Positions 7,897 through 16,022 are shown, counted from the stretch's first letter. The stretch: 22,215 bases of DNA from an uncultured Clostridia bacterium (GCA_946220865.1 CAMJYM010000024.1:1-22215); one strand, 5' to 3'. Program-made: numbers and translations. The notes: generated from the letters alone by a model not told the origin.

Positions 7897-8106
7897 GTCC
7901 GCGAGACGAGAAGGGGCTGCTGCGGAGCAAGCGAGCGCAAACGGCCACGCGGCTCCAGTGAGAGGCCCCGCCCGGCCGGGCTCACACCGCCCTCGCTCCA
8001 ACGTTCACTTCGCTCACAATCGCTCGGGTCGGCGGACCCGGTCGGGCTTATCCTGAGCCCAGCGAGACGCGGAGCAGAAATCTGAAAGCAGGAAAGGCCC
8101 AACCCC
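7897..8106 (+). other. GC-rich hairpin-rich spacer between oraE and the MutL-like gene
   Basis: This 210-base spacer is far longer than the other junctions and carries no gene. It contains CGGGTC-GGCG-GACCCG (8025-8040), GGGCT/AGCCC (8044-8060), a GTGAG/CTCAC pair enclosing GGCC/GGCC (about 7958-7985), and three TCGCTC copies complementary to an upstream GAGCGC-like stretch. No T tract follows, so it is not a plain terminator. It may be a processing or stability element. Confidence 0.5.
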
Positions 8107-9465
8107 ATGAATGTCGACGTCCTCGTCGCCGAAATTGGCAGTACCACCACCGTCGTCAACGCCTTTGACGGCCTGGCCAGCGAGCGCCCCCGCTTTGTGG
8201 GGCAGGGCAAGGCCGGCACGACCGTAGAAGCCGGAGATGTCTCCCTTGGCCTGGAAGAGGCCCTGGCCGACCTCCGGAAAAACCTCGCCGTGTCTGAGCT
8301 CCACTGGGGCCAGATGCAGGCGTCTTCTTCGGCGGCCGGCGGCCTGCGCATGACCGTGCACGGCCTCGTCTACGAGATGACGGTGCGGGCGGCGCGGGAA
8401 ACCTGCCTCGGCTCCGGCGGGGTGATTAAATACGTCACCGCCGGACATCTGCGCCGCGCCGATATCCGCAAAATCGGCGAAATACAGCCGAACATCATCT
8501 TCCTTGCAGGCGGCACGGATTATGGCGAGCGCGATACGGCGCTCGACAATGCCGAGCTGCTCATGGAGAATTTTCCGCGCATTCCCCTGATTTATGCGGG
8601 CAATGTGGCCAATCATGAAGAGCTCAAACTGCTGGCGGAGGACTTTGGCTGCAAGCTCTATCTCAGCGAGAACGTCTACCCCGAGCTGGATCGCATCAAC
8701 ACCGAACCGGCCCGGCTATTGATTCACCGCGTTTTTGAGCAGCACATCATTCACAGCCCGGGCATGGAGAAAATCCGCGAACTGGTGACCGGCCCGATTG
8801 TGCCGACCCCCGGCGCGGTCATGGAGGCGGCCATTCTGGCGGCGGAGAGCCTGGGCGATCTGCTCGTCTTTGATGTGGGCGGAGCGACCACAGACGTGCA
8901 CTCCGTGACCGAAGGCAACCCCAACAACATCGAGTTTTCGCTGCAGGGGGAACCCCGGGCCAAGCGCAGCGTCGAGGGGGATCTCGGCGTTTTTGTGAAT
9001 CGCCGTCATCTCCTGGAAAAATTCACCGAAGAAGAACAACAGAAACGTATCCCGGAGGCGGATCGCCTCGTCGAAGAACTGAAAAAAATACCCGAAACCC
9101 CTGAGCAGCTGGACTTTGCCGAAGCTCTCACCGAAAAAGCCTGCGCCGTGGCGCTGGATCGTCATGCCGGGCAGTGGGTCGAACGCTTTACCGCGGACGG
9201 GGTTCGGCGATATATTGAGGGCAAAGATCTCACCGCCATTCAGCGGGTGATCGGCACGGGCGGTGCGCTGACCCGTCTGCCTCACGGCAGGCAGATTCTG
9301 GAAGCCTTAATCCGTGCGCCGCGCGGCAAGAAGCTCCTGCCCCCGCCGGAAGCGGAGATCAGCATCGACCAGGACTACATCATGGCGTCGCTGGGGGTGC
9401 TCTGTAAAACCCACCCCGAAGCCGCGCTGAAACTGCTTTTGCACAGCCTGGGCCTTGGCGACTGA
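8107..9465 (+). CDS. MutL/GlmL-like ATPase, probable reactivase of ornithine aminomutase
   Basis: A 452-residue member of the MutL/GlmL family of actin/hexokinase-fold ATPases found beside B12-dependent mutases. Seen are the phosphate-1 loop EIGSTTT at 9-15, phosphate-2 DVGGATTDV at 256-264, and the adenosine motif GTGGAL at 383-388. The family's supposed role is ATP-driven exchange of damaged cobalamin on glutamate mutase-type enzymes. An equivalent gene sits in known ornithine clusters. Placement straight after oraE supports a partnership with OraSE, but this is inference. The ribosome site AGGAAAGG is nine bases before the ATG. Confidence 0.88.
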   Translation: MNVDVLVAEIGSTTTVVNAFDGLASERPRFVGQGKAGTTVEAGDVSLGLEEALADLRKNLAVSELHWGQMQASSSAAGGLRMTVHGLVYEMTVRAARETCLGSGGVIKYVTAGHLRRADIRKIGEIQPNIIFLAGGTDYGERDTALDNAELLMENFPRIPLIYAGNVANHEELKLLAEDFGCKLYLSENVYPELDRINTEPARLLIHRVFEQHIIHSPGMEKIRELVTGPIVPTPGAVMEAAILAAESLGDLLVFDVGGATTDVHSVTEGNPNNIEFSLQGEPRAKRSVEGDLGVFVNRRHLLEKFTEEEQQKRIPEADRLVEELKKIPETPEQLDFAEALTEKACAVALDRHAGQWVERFTADGVRRYIEGKDLTAIQRVIGTGGALTRLPHGRQILEALIRAPRGKKLLPPPEAEISIDQDYIMASLGVLCKTHPEAALKLLLHSLGLGD

Positions 9466-9513
9466 AGCACCTGTCGGAGACTGAACAAGCTATTTTAATG
9501 GAGATGATAAAAC

Positions 9514-10575
9514 ATGCACTATCCAGCATTGCTGATTGACCGGATCAAGCTTCGCGAGAACGCCGAAAAACTCTGCACGCTCTTCGCGCAGCAGGGCAAG
9601 ATTTTTCACGCGGTGAGCAAATGCTTCTGCGCCTGGGAGCCTATGCTCGAGGTGCTTGCCGATGGCGGCATCCATTATTTTGCGGACTCCCGGCTGGAAA
9701 ACATGCGCCGTCTGCGCCCCTATTCTGAGCAAAGCCTGCTCCTGCGCCTGCCCATGATTTCCGAAGCCAAAGAGGTGGTGGCCGCCTGCGACATCAGCCT
9801 GAACTCCGAATGGGACACCCTCTGTGCGCTCTCGGACGCGGCTCTGACGCAGGGCAGAACCCACGGGGTCATCCTCATGCTGGAGCTGGGCGACCGCCGT
9901 GAAGGCGTCATGCCCGAAGATGCCGACCAGCTGATTGGCAAGATTATGAACCTGCGAGGGGTTCGCCTGATGGGTCTGGGCGTCAACTTTAACTGCTACG
10001 GCGGGATTATTCCCGACCGCGCCAAAATGGACGAGCTGGCCGAACTGGCCGTGCGTACCGAACAGCGCTATGCCATCGAGCTGCCCTATGTTTCCGGCGG
10101 CAATTCCGGCAGCCTCTACCTGCTCGAACGGGGCGAGCTGCCCGCCAGGGTCAACCATCTGCGCATCGGCGAGGCGCTGCTGCTCGGCCGCGAGACCTCC
10201 TTCGGACACCGTATCGGCGGCCTCAATCAGGATGTGTTCAGCCTGCAGGCCGAGATCATTGAAAACAAGCGCAAACCCTCGCTGCCGGATGGGCAGAGCG
10301 GCCTCAATGCTCTGGGAGAAAAAGTCAGCTTCGTCGACAAGGGTCTGATCCGTCGGGTCATTCTAGCCATCGGCGCTCAGGATCTGAACCCTGCCGGTCT
10401 CGTTCCCCAGCTCAAAGGCGTGGAATATCTTGGCAGTTCCTCGGATCACAGCATTTTTGATATCAGCGATGTCAACCGCGAGCTGCGCGTGGGCGAGCCG
10501 CTCAGCTTCAGGCTGAACTACGCGGGTCTGCTCGCCGCCTTTACCTCGCCTTATGTGCACAAGGTTCTCGTATAG
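9514..10575 (+). CDS. orr: ornithine racemase (alanine racemase-like, PLP)
   Basis: This PLP enzyme has the alanine-racemase N-terminal barrel and, in this cluster, most likely interconverts L- and D-ornithine, the entry step. Lys 36 in HAVSKCFCA is the expected Schiff-base Lys. Other conserved stretches are DSRLENMRRL (57-66), MLELGDRREGV, PYVSGGNSGS and HLRIGEALLLG. Length is 353 residues, usual for Orr and shorter than true Alr. It differs from the downstream alanine racemase in lacking the AVVKADAYGHG signature. GGAG lies ten bases before the ATG. The 48-base gap to the MutL-like gene suggests one transcript. Confidence 0.88.
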   Translation: MHYPALLIDRIKLRENAEKLCTLFAQQGKIFHAVSKCFCAWEPMLEVLADGGIHYFADSRLENMRRLRPYSEQSLLLRLPMISEAKEVVAACDISLNSEWDTLCALSDAALTQGRTHGVILMLELGDRREGVMPEDADQLIGKIMNLRGVRLMGLGVNFNCYGGIIPDRAKMDELAELAVRTEQRYAIELPYVSGGNSGSLYLLERGELPARVNHLRIGEALLLGRETSFGHRIGGLNQDVFSLQAEIIENKRKPSLPDGQSGLNALGEKVSFVDKGLIRRVILAIGAQDLNPAGLVPQLKGVEYLGSSSDHSIFDISDVNRELRVGEPLSFRLNYAGLLAAFTSPYVHKVLV

Positions 10576-10611
10576 AAGAGCGTTCGACCTGAGCATCGCC
10601 TGAGCTTCACC

Positions 10612-10684
10612 TGCCGCTCGCCTGCAAAAGCCTTCACGACCGTCTTGTCTGAAAAATGAGAGAACGGGTCAGAAGCGAGCGGCA
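10612..10684 (+). repeat. 10-bp inverted repeat with structured 53-base loop
   Basis: TGCCGCTCGC (10612-10621) pairs perfectly with GCGAGCGGCA (10675-10684). The interior can pair further (GACC with GGTC plus short extensions). It sits after orr and just before a terminator. No T tract follows directly. Confidence 0.6.
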
Positions 10685-10692
10685 AGCGCTGT

Positions 10693-10717
10693 AAACCTGG
10701 CTTTTACAGGTTTTTTT
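10693..10717 (+). terminator. terminator after orr, before alr
   Basis: AAACCTG (10693-10699) and CAGGTTT (10707-10713) form a 7-bp stem with a 7-base loop, and the T run goes on to 10717. It probably ends the ornithine transcript, leaving alr to read-through or its own promoter. Confidence 0.75.
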
Positions 10718-10735
10718 AGAAAAGAGGTCGTTTGT

Positions 10736-11917
10736 ATGTCCATATTAGAGGAAGCCTTTGCCGCTCATTACGATAGTCCTCACGCGCGCGCCTGGGCCGA
10801 AATTTCGCGACCGGCGCTGCGCAGCAATATTCGTGAAATTCAGAAGAAAATCGCGCCGACCAGCTCGCTCTGTGCCGTTGTCAAGGCCGACGCCTACGGG
10901 CACGGCGCAGTGGAGGTGGCTCGCATTGCTTGTGAGGAGGGCGCGCGCTTCCTCGCCGTGGCGACCCTTGAAGAAGCCCTTCACCTGCGCGAAAACGGCC
11001 TGAAATGCCCCATCCTGCTGCTCAGCGGCAGCGCCCCGGAGGCCGCCCCCATTCTTGCCGAAGAAGAGCTGCGCCAGTGCCTCTCTTCGACGGAGGAGGC
11101 CGCAGCTTACGCGCGCGAGCTGCGCGCCCATCCCGCGCCCAGCGGCCGCCCGCTGCTCGTTCACATCAAACTCGATACCGGCATGGCCCGCCTCGGCTTT
11201 TCCGCCCGCGAAAACGATCAGAAAAAAACGATCGACGCCATCTCGGCTGCCCTGCAATTCCCGGAAATTAAGGCCGAAGGCATCTTCACCCACTTTGCCA
11301 CCGCTTCCGATGAGGACACGCAGTACCGTGACCTTCAGTTCAGCCGCCTGATGGCCGTCATCCAGGGCTGTGAGCAGCGTGGCATCCACTTTGCCATCCG
11401 CCACTGCGCCAACAGCGCGACCATCGTCAAAAAGCCCGCCTACGCCCTCGATATGTGCCGCGCCGGGATTATCCTCTACGGCGGCATCGACGGCGACTTT
11501 ATGCGCCGCGAGATCAAGCTCACCCCCGTCATGCGCTTTGTCGCCAGAATCAGCACCGTGCGCGAACTGGCAGCAGGGGAGAGCATCAGCTATGGCCGCA
11601 TCTTTACCACCGAGCGGCCCATGCGCATCGGTGTCGTCGAAGCCGGTTACGCCGACGGCGTGCCCCGCATTCTCTCCAACCGCGCCATCTTCAAACTGCA
11701 CGGCAAAGAAGTGCGGCAAATCGGCCGCATCTGCATGGATCGCATGATGATCGACCTCAGCGATGTGCCCGAAGCCCGCATCGGCGACCAAGTCACCCTC
11801 TGGGGCGGCAGCGGCGCAAACGCCGTCGATCCCGAAGCCCAGGCCGCCCGCGCCGAAACCATCTCCTATGAACTCTTCTGCGGCGTCACACCCCGCGTCC
11901 CCCGCATCATTATTTAG
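10736..11917 (+). CDS. alr: alanine racemase
   Basis: This is the PLP-dependent alanine racemase that interconverts L- and D-alanine. The signature AVVKADAYGHG places the Schiff-base Lys at 50. The second catalytic residue is Tyr 286 in ISYGRIF, and Tyr 305 in GYADG follows 19 residues later, the same spacing as in Geobacillus Alr. The C-terminal beta domain holds GRICMDRMMIDLSD. Length is 393 residues, slightly over the norm because of a 17-residue N-terminal lead. AAGAGGT precedes the ATG. It follows the ornithine block in the same direction and composition. Since the thiolase step of that pathway is recorded as giving D-alanine, this enzyme could feed that alanine to L-alanine metabolism or keep it as D-alanine for peptidoglycan. 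Confidence 0.93.
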   Translation: MSILEEAFAAHYDSPHARAWAEISRPALRSNIREIQKKIAPTSSLCAVVKADAYGHGAVEVARIACEEGARFLAVATLEEALHLRENGLKCPILLLSGSAPEAAPILAEEELRQCLSSTEEAAAYARELRAHPAPSGRPLLVHIKLDTGMARLGFSARENDQKKTIDAISAALQFPEIKAEGIFTHFATASDEDTQYRDLQFSRLMAVIQGCEQRGIHFAIRHCANSATIVKKPAYALDMCRAGIILYGGIDGDFMRREIKLTPVMRFVARISTVRELAAGESISYGRIFTTERPMRIGVVEAGYADGVPRILSNRAIFKLHGKEVRQIGRICMDRMMIDLSDVPEARIGDQVTLWGGSGANAVDPEAQAARAETISYELFCGVTPRVPRIII

Positions 11918-11926
11918 GTAAACAGC

Positions 11927-13879
11927 GTGAACAGTGATCCTTTTAAGGCTTATATCAAAGAAACTGACCCAGGCAAACGAGATAAAGGCTATGCCTGGCA
12001 TACAGCCATTGGTCTGCAGGCGGTTGACGGACTTAAGACCTCAGATTATTTGCGGAGCACAGCCCTGAGAAACATCGCAGGTGAAATTTCTTTTGAAGAA
12101 GCCAATGCCCTGCTGCAAAGCTACTATAAAGAAAATCCTGCTCAGAATACGCAGGATCGCACCGAGGAAGCAGATAAAGTTTCAGCCAGGATCGCCGAAC
12201 TTTTGTCTGAGCTGGCCTTTAGCTTTACACCTAATGAATATCTGTCGATCCATCGAAAGCTATTCAGGGGAATCTATTCCCATGCCGGTCAAATCAGAGA
12301 TTACAATATCACCAAAAAAGAATGGGTGCTGAACGGTGCGACGGTGCTTTACGGTACAGCAAGTGAATTGCGGGCTACTCTGGACTACGACTTTTCCGAA
12401 GAGAAAAAATTTTCCTACAAAAATCTCTCAATGGATGAAATCATTCATCACCTGGCCATGTTCGTATCCAGACTCTGGCAAATCCATGTGTTCTGCGAAG
12501 GAAACACCAGAACGACAGCCGTCTTTTTTATCAAATATTTACGCACCTTAGGCTTCGACGTGACCAACGATATTTTTGCTGAAAACGCATGGTACTTCCG
12601 CAACGCTCTTGTTCGGGCAAACTATAACGATCTGAAAAAGGGCATTCACGAAACCACGGAATATCTGGAACTTTTCCTTAGAAACCTCTTGCTGAACGAG
12701 CAGCATCCCCTCTTAAACCGGACATTGCATATCAGCGGAACCTTCAAAGACATGGAAAAACCGGATATTAAGAGCGTTAAACTGGATATTGAAGGTGAGA
12801 AACCGTACATTAAAAACGAGCAAACGGATATTGGAAGCGCGAGACCGTACATTGTAAGCGAAGATCCAGAAATTCAATTTCGTTACAGGACACAGTTCAA
12901 GCACGAGGACTTTATGCTCATGGCTCCGGCGAGATATGCGCCCCTCGAATTTAATATGATGAAGATTTTGCTCACAAGCCAGGGTTTTCATGTCAACGAC
13001 CACTCTTTTGAAGCCATTTTTCATTTGAAGAGAGAGGATGGCAGCTACAATCTTCTGGCCGAACTTCTGGCAGATCAAAATATGCTGCCCCTCATTTTTG
13101 TTAAATTCCGCGGGAAAGACAAAACGGCCATTTCGCAAAGAAGCGACTACGGCGGTCAAAGCCTTTTGCTTGCTTATCAAAAAATGAAGGCCAGGCTGGC
13201 TGCAGAAAATATTTGCAAGACAGACACTACGGTGCGGCCGCGCGTGGATAAATTTCTTTACGATGCGGATGCCGTCAATGAAGTTCTGGTCAACATGCTC
13301 GTCCATAACGACTGGACCATCAGCGAACCCCTTGTGTCCTTTTTTACAGATCGTATTGAGTTTACATCCCATGGTGGCTTGCCTCATGGGATGACGGAAG
13401 AAGAATTTTTTAAGGGCATCAGCCAACCTCGTAATGCCGGTTTGATGAGGGTGTTTCTAAGCCTGGGACTGGTCGAGCATACAGGCCATGGCGTGCCGCT
13501 TGTTGTAGAAAAGTATGGGCGAGAGGTTTTTGATATCCGCCCCTCTTATATAACAGTCAACATTCCCTTTGACAAAGACGTTTTGGCCTCAGGCTCCTAT
13601 GATGACACCAGTACTGTCGCTTATGGCCTCAGGGATGCAGCGAGTGACGCTTATGGTTCTCATTTCCAGGAGGTTTACGCCAGGTCGCCGCTCTCGAAAA
13701 AAGAGGAGGCGGTACTCATGGAACTCATCAGAAATCCTAAAGCAACGTACACCGAATTAGCCGAGCATACGGGTATTTCCAGAAGAACCGTGTCGCGCGC
13801 CATTGCCAGGCTGGTGGAAATGTCTTACCTCGAAAGAATCGGTAATAATAAAGCCGGATTCTGGAAAATCAACCGTTAA
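11927..13879 (+). CDS. Fic domain - AlbA/RecG-C-like ATPase - winged-helix fusion protein
   Basis: A 650-residue multidomain protein. The N-terminal region (about 1-75) resembles the lead helices of Fic proteins (KGYAWHTAIGLQAVDGLKTSDYL). The Fic core follows, with active-site loop HVFCEGNTR at 187-195. Its catalytic His, acidic residue, Asn and first Arg are kept, but the outer Arg of HxFxEGNGRxxR is Ala (198). Six heptads (277-318) link to a COG2865-type part (about 325-550) with a GHKL-like box EVLVN at 452-456 and SQPRNAGLMRVFLSLGLVEHTGHG. A winged helix-turn-helix closes the chain (589-650). Fic enzymes transfer AMP or related groups. The target is unknown, and DNA-binding self-regulation is inferred. 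I find no clear S/TxxxEG inhibitory helix. The start is GTG with a weak AGG site; base composition is AT-richer than alr just before it, suggesting acquisition. Confidence 0.85.
   Translation: MNSDPFKAYIKETDPGKRDKGYAWHTAIGLQAVDGLKTSDYLRSTALRNIAGEISFEEANALLQSYYKENPAQNTQDRTEEADKVSARIAELLSELAFSFTPNEYLSIHRKLFRGIYSHAGQIRDYNITKKEWVLNGATVLYGTASELRATLDYDFSEEKKFSYKNLSMDEIIHHLAMFVSRLWQIHVFCEGNTRTTAVFFIKYLRTLGFDVTNDIFAENAWYFRNALVRANYNDLKKGIHETTEYLELFLRNLLLNEQHPLLNRTLHISGTFKDMEKPDIKSVKLDIEGEKPYIKNEQTDIGSARPYIVSEDPEIQFRYRTQFKHEDFMLMAPARYAPLEFNMMKILLTSQGFHVNDHSFEAIFHLKREDGSYNLLAELLADQNMLPLIFVKFRGKDKTAISQRSDYGGQSLLLAYQKMKARLAAENICKTDTTVRPRVDKFLYDADAVNEVLVNMLVHNDWTISEPLVSFFTDRIEFTSHGGLPHGMTEEEFFKGISQPRNAGLMRVFLSLGLVEHTGHGVPLVVEKYGREVFDIRPSYITVNIPFDKDVLASGSYDDTSTVAYGLRDAASDAYGSHFQEVYARSPLSKKEEAVLMELIRNPKATYTELAEHTGISRRTVSRAIARLVEMSYLERIGNNKAGFWKINR
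12755..12880 (+). repeat. six 21-bp units coding a heptad linker in the Fic fusion
   Basis: Six seven-residue units, consensus E-K-P-(D/Y)-I-x-S, run without interruption from residue 277 to 318. Ile at position 5 is invariant, and position 4 mostly alternates Asp and Tyr. Units differ at the DNA level, so the repeat is old but length-regular. Confidence 0.85.
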
Positions 13880-13907
13880 ATATTTCCACTAAAATAATCC
13901 AAATGCA

Positions 13908-14396
13908 TCAGGAGATCAGCGAGAGGATGGCGTCCTTTTCGCTGAGGTCATAGTAGTGATCGATCTGATGGGCGAGGAAGTTGACGCGCGTAAGGATTTC
14001 CTTGCGCGTGATCATACCGATAAACAGGCCGTGGTCATCGACGATGCAGACATAGTTGTAATCGACGAGTTTGTGCAGGACGTCTTCGAGGTCGTAGGGC
14101 TGCTGCAGCACGCCGACGCGCGTGTTCATGACTTCGCCGACGGTCATCTCTTCGAGTTGATCCCAGTTATATTCGGTGCTGGTCTTAATGCCGCTGAGAA
14201 TCAGCGGGGTACTGATCGAGCCGACCAGCCGCTGCTCGCGGTCGAGCACGGGGATAACGCTGTAGCCCACGGTAGAGAGAAGCATGAGGGCGTGCAGCAG
14301 TTTATTTTCAGAGCGCACGGTGGCGCACTCGCTGGCTTCAATCATCAGAGGATGATCGTCATAGAGTAAAAGTCGTTCAATGGCTTCATTAATCAT
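13908..14396 (-). CDS. cbpB: paired-CBS-domain protein, CbpB/DarB-like (c-di-AMP receptor family)
   Basis: A 162-residue cytosolic protein made of two CBS domains (about 18-72 and 88-142). The stretches LLHALMLLSTVGYSVIPVLD, VGSISTPLILSGI, MTVGEVMNTRV and YVCIVDDHGLFIGMITRKEIL align by eye with Bacillus subtilis DarB (YkuL), which binds c-di-AMP and regulates stringent-response and pyruvate enzymes. The ligand is inferred from this likeness, and a generic adenylate-binding CBS protein is the alternative. A longer frame starts at 14453, but GGAGG at 14403-14407 sits six bases before the ATG at 14396 and the promoter lies inside the longer version, so the shorter start is chosen. It converges on the Fic gene with 28 bases between stops. 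Confidence 0.75.
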   Translation of the reverse strand: MINEAIERLLLYDDHPLMIEASECATVRSENKLLHALMLLSTVGYSVIPVLDREQRLVGSISTPLILSGIKTSTEYNWDQLEEMTVGEVMNTRVGVLQQPYDLEDVLHKLVDYNYVCIVDDHGLFIGMITRKEILTRVNFLAHQIDHYYDLSEKDAILSLIS

Positions 14397-14807
14397 GGAG
14401 AACCTCCATTTCTGCTTCCAATCAAGCATAATGCACAAATGTGGCGTAATCAAGAAGCGAACTTGTCATATTTACAACAAAAAATGACAAGAGCTAACGG
14501 AGCGAAAGCTATAGTCGAGCAGCAGTCAAGCTACAAGAGGCAAGACAAAATAGAAACTTATTTAATATTAAGAGAAAGTCACGGAAAGCCGCGCAGATCC
14601 TTACATGTGCCGCCGAGCTTTGACGCAACGATTAAGCTGTGACTTTGCTGTAAACGAGCGCTCATGCTCCTGTGACAGAACTGTAAAAGAGCGCGGGAAA
14701 AGCAAGTACAAAAGTACCATGACGAAAGAAGCGGGCGGACTAAACTACATGTACAGCCGAGATGAACGCGGCTGCAACACCTGAAAATTTTTAGGAGGAA
14801 ACTACAA
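14397..14807. other. divergent intergenic region between the CBS gene and the LPATG gene
   Basis: This 411-base gap holds the CBS promoter on its left. An 8-bp inverted repeat CTTGTCAT/ATGACAAG (14462-14469 with 14484-14491) sits just upstream of that promoter and could be a regulator site. On the right are a weak plus-strand promoter candidate (ATGACG, 16 bases, TAAACT near 14741), a palindrome TACATGTA, and a leader hairpin CAGCCG/CGGCTG (14754-14774) before the AGGAGG site. I see no gene in it. Confidence 0.5.
14425..14453 (-). promoter_or_regulatory. sigma-A-type promoter of the CBS gene
   Basis: On the minus strand TTGATT (14448-14453) and TATGCT (14425-14430) are separated by exactly 17 bases. 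Transcription would begin near 14418, 22 bases before the ATG. Confidence 0.55.
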
Positions 14808-15971
14808 ATGAAAAAATTATTTCTCATTCTGCCTCTCGTGCTCGTTCTGATTCTGAGCAGTATGGCAGTCTTTGCACAAGACAAGACCGAAATTACGGTG
14901 GCTTGCCCCTACGTCTACGAACCCCTTAGCCTCGGCACCCTGAAGGCTCAGGAATGCGACGCTTCCTGCGTCCCTGTCTGGGTTGCGGTTCTCGACAACA
15001 CCTGCCTCCCTGGCGGTGTCCTCGGTGGCAAAGACCAGACCAAAGTCTCCAAGATCGCTTCTTTCCCCTTTGGTAAAGCCCCTGTGGCCACGATCAACGC
15101 GACTTTCGGCAGCGTTGCGACTCCTCTGAGCATTGCTCAGTCCGTTATCGCCAATGATGCCCGTTTCGCCGGCTACAGAATCCCTGATCCTCAGCTCAGC
15201 TATGTTTATGAAGTGACTGCTGAACAGTATGCTCCTCTGAGCTGGCTCAAAGGCGAAGATAAGAGCTTCAAAGCTGATTGGCAGAAAGCAGTTGCTGAAA
15301 AGATGCATGAATCTATCAAAGAAGCTATTGACGATCTGAAACTTACAGGTCTCCCGGCTTTCGAAGACGCTGACAACGCTGATACCTATGTGGCAAAAGT
15401 TAAAGCTGTTAACCCTCAGACTGATGCTACAAAAGCATTCCTGAATAAGTATCCTGAGGGCTTTGTTCTTGCCGCTGCTGCGCAGGAAAAAGCCGAAGCT
15501 AAGGTTGAAGGACTGACTGGTAAATACGTTGTCAAGGGCGTCCTCGTCATCGTCGAGCCGGCGAACTACAACGTCACCATCACCCATCACATCATCCGTG
15601 ACGGCAAAGATACCCAGATGCAGGCGACTGCTCTCTGGACCCGTGACGACATCCTTCGTGTCTCTGACATCCCGACCGACTGGCTGCTGGATGGCAAGGG
15701 CTACTTCACCGATCTGAAGTATGATCCTGCTCAGACCAAGATCAATGCTGTTTCCGACAACAAACTTCTGACCATGGGCCAGAACTTCATGGCTGGTTAC
15801 ACGGTTGACCTGTACTACGTCGCCGCTCAGGCTGGCGATCAGGTTGACGCCGCGAAGGCCGGTAACGTGGCCGCCGCTGCTCAGCTCCCCGCCACTGGCG
15901 CTGCTGACACCCTCTATGTCGCTCTTTCTTCTCTCGCACTCGTCGTCCTCGGCGTTTTCCTGAAGAAATAA
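14808..15971 (+). CDS. LPATG-anchored surface protein, family unknown
   Basis: A 387-residue exported protein. Residues 1-23 form a clear signal peptide (MKKLFLILPL... AVFA, then QDKTE), and the C-terminus has LPATG at 360-364, a hydrophobic helix and a KK tail, so sortase should attach it to the wall. The ectodomain begins with a segment holding four Cys (VACPY, QECDASC, NTCLPGG), which could form two disulfides. A central alternating helical region follows, rich in Ala, Lys and Glu (about 160-235). The last third looks beta-rich (GKYVVKGVLVIVEPANYNVTITHHIIRDGKD). I recognise no family. An excellent AGGAGG site and a strong terminator frame it as a single-gene, probably well-expressed unit. 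The C-terminal signal resembles that of the surface protein at the left edge. Confidence 0.85.
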   Translation: MKKLFLILPLVLVLILSSMAVFAQDKTEITVACPYVYEPLSLGTLKAQECDASCVPVWVAVLDNTCLPGGVLGGKDQTKVSKIASFPFGKAPVATINATFGSVATPLSIAQSVIANDARFAGYRIPDPQLSYVYEVTAEQYAPLSWLKGEDKSFKADWQKAVAEKMHESIKEAIDDLKLTGLPAFEDADNADTYVAKVKAVNPQTDATKAFLNKYPEGFVLAAAAQEKAEAKVEGLTGKYVVKGVLVIVEPANYNVTITHHIIRDGKDTQMQATALWTRDDILRVSDIPTDWLLDGKGYFTDLKYDPAQTKINAVSDNKLLTMGQNFMAGYTVDLYYVAAQAGDQVDAAKAGNVAAAAQLPATGAADTLYVALSSLALVVLGVFLKK

Positions 15972-16022
15972 TCAGCGAAACCTTAGAGAAACAACTGTCG
16001 TTCAACAGTTAAACGTTCACTT

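Noticed and set aside
10745..12001. 418-codon minus-strand frame opposite alr
   Set aside because: Shadow of alr, which has intact catalytic residues and a good ribosome site.
14397..14453. Longer start of the CBS protein at 14453
   Set aside because: The extension overlaps the -35/-10 promoter and has no ribosome site, while GGAGG lies six bases before the ATG at 14396.
14439..14642. 67-codon plus-strand frame upstream of the LPATG gene
   Set aside because: It starts inside the CBS-gene promoter, lacks a ribosome site, and has no recognisable features.
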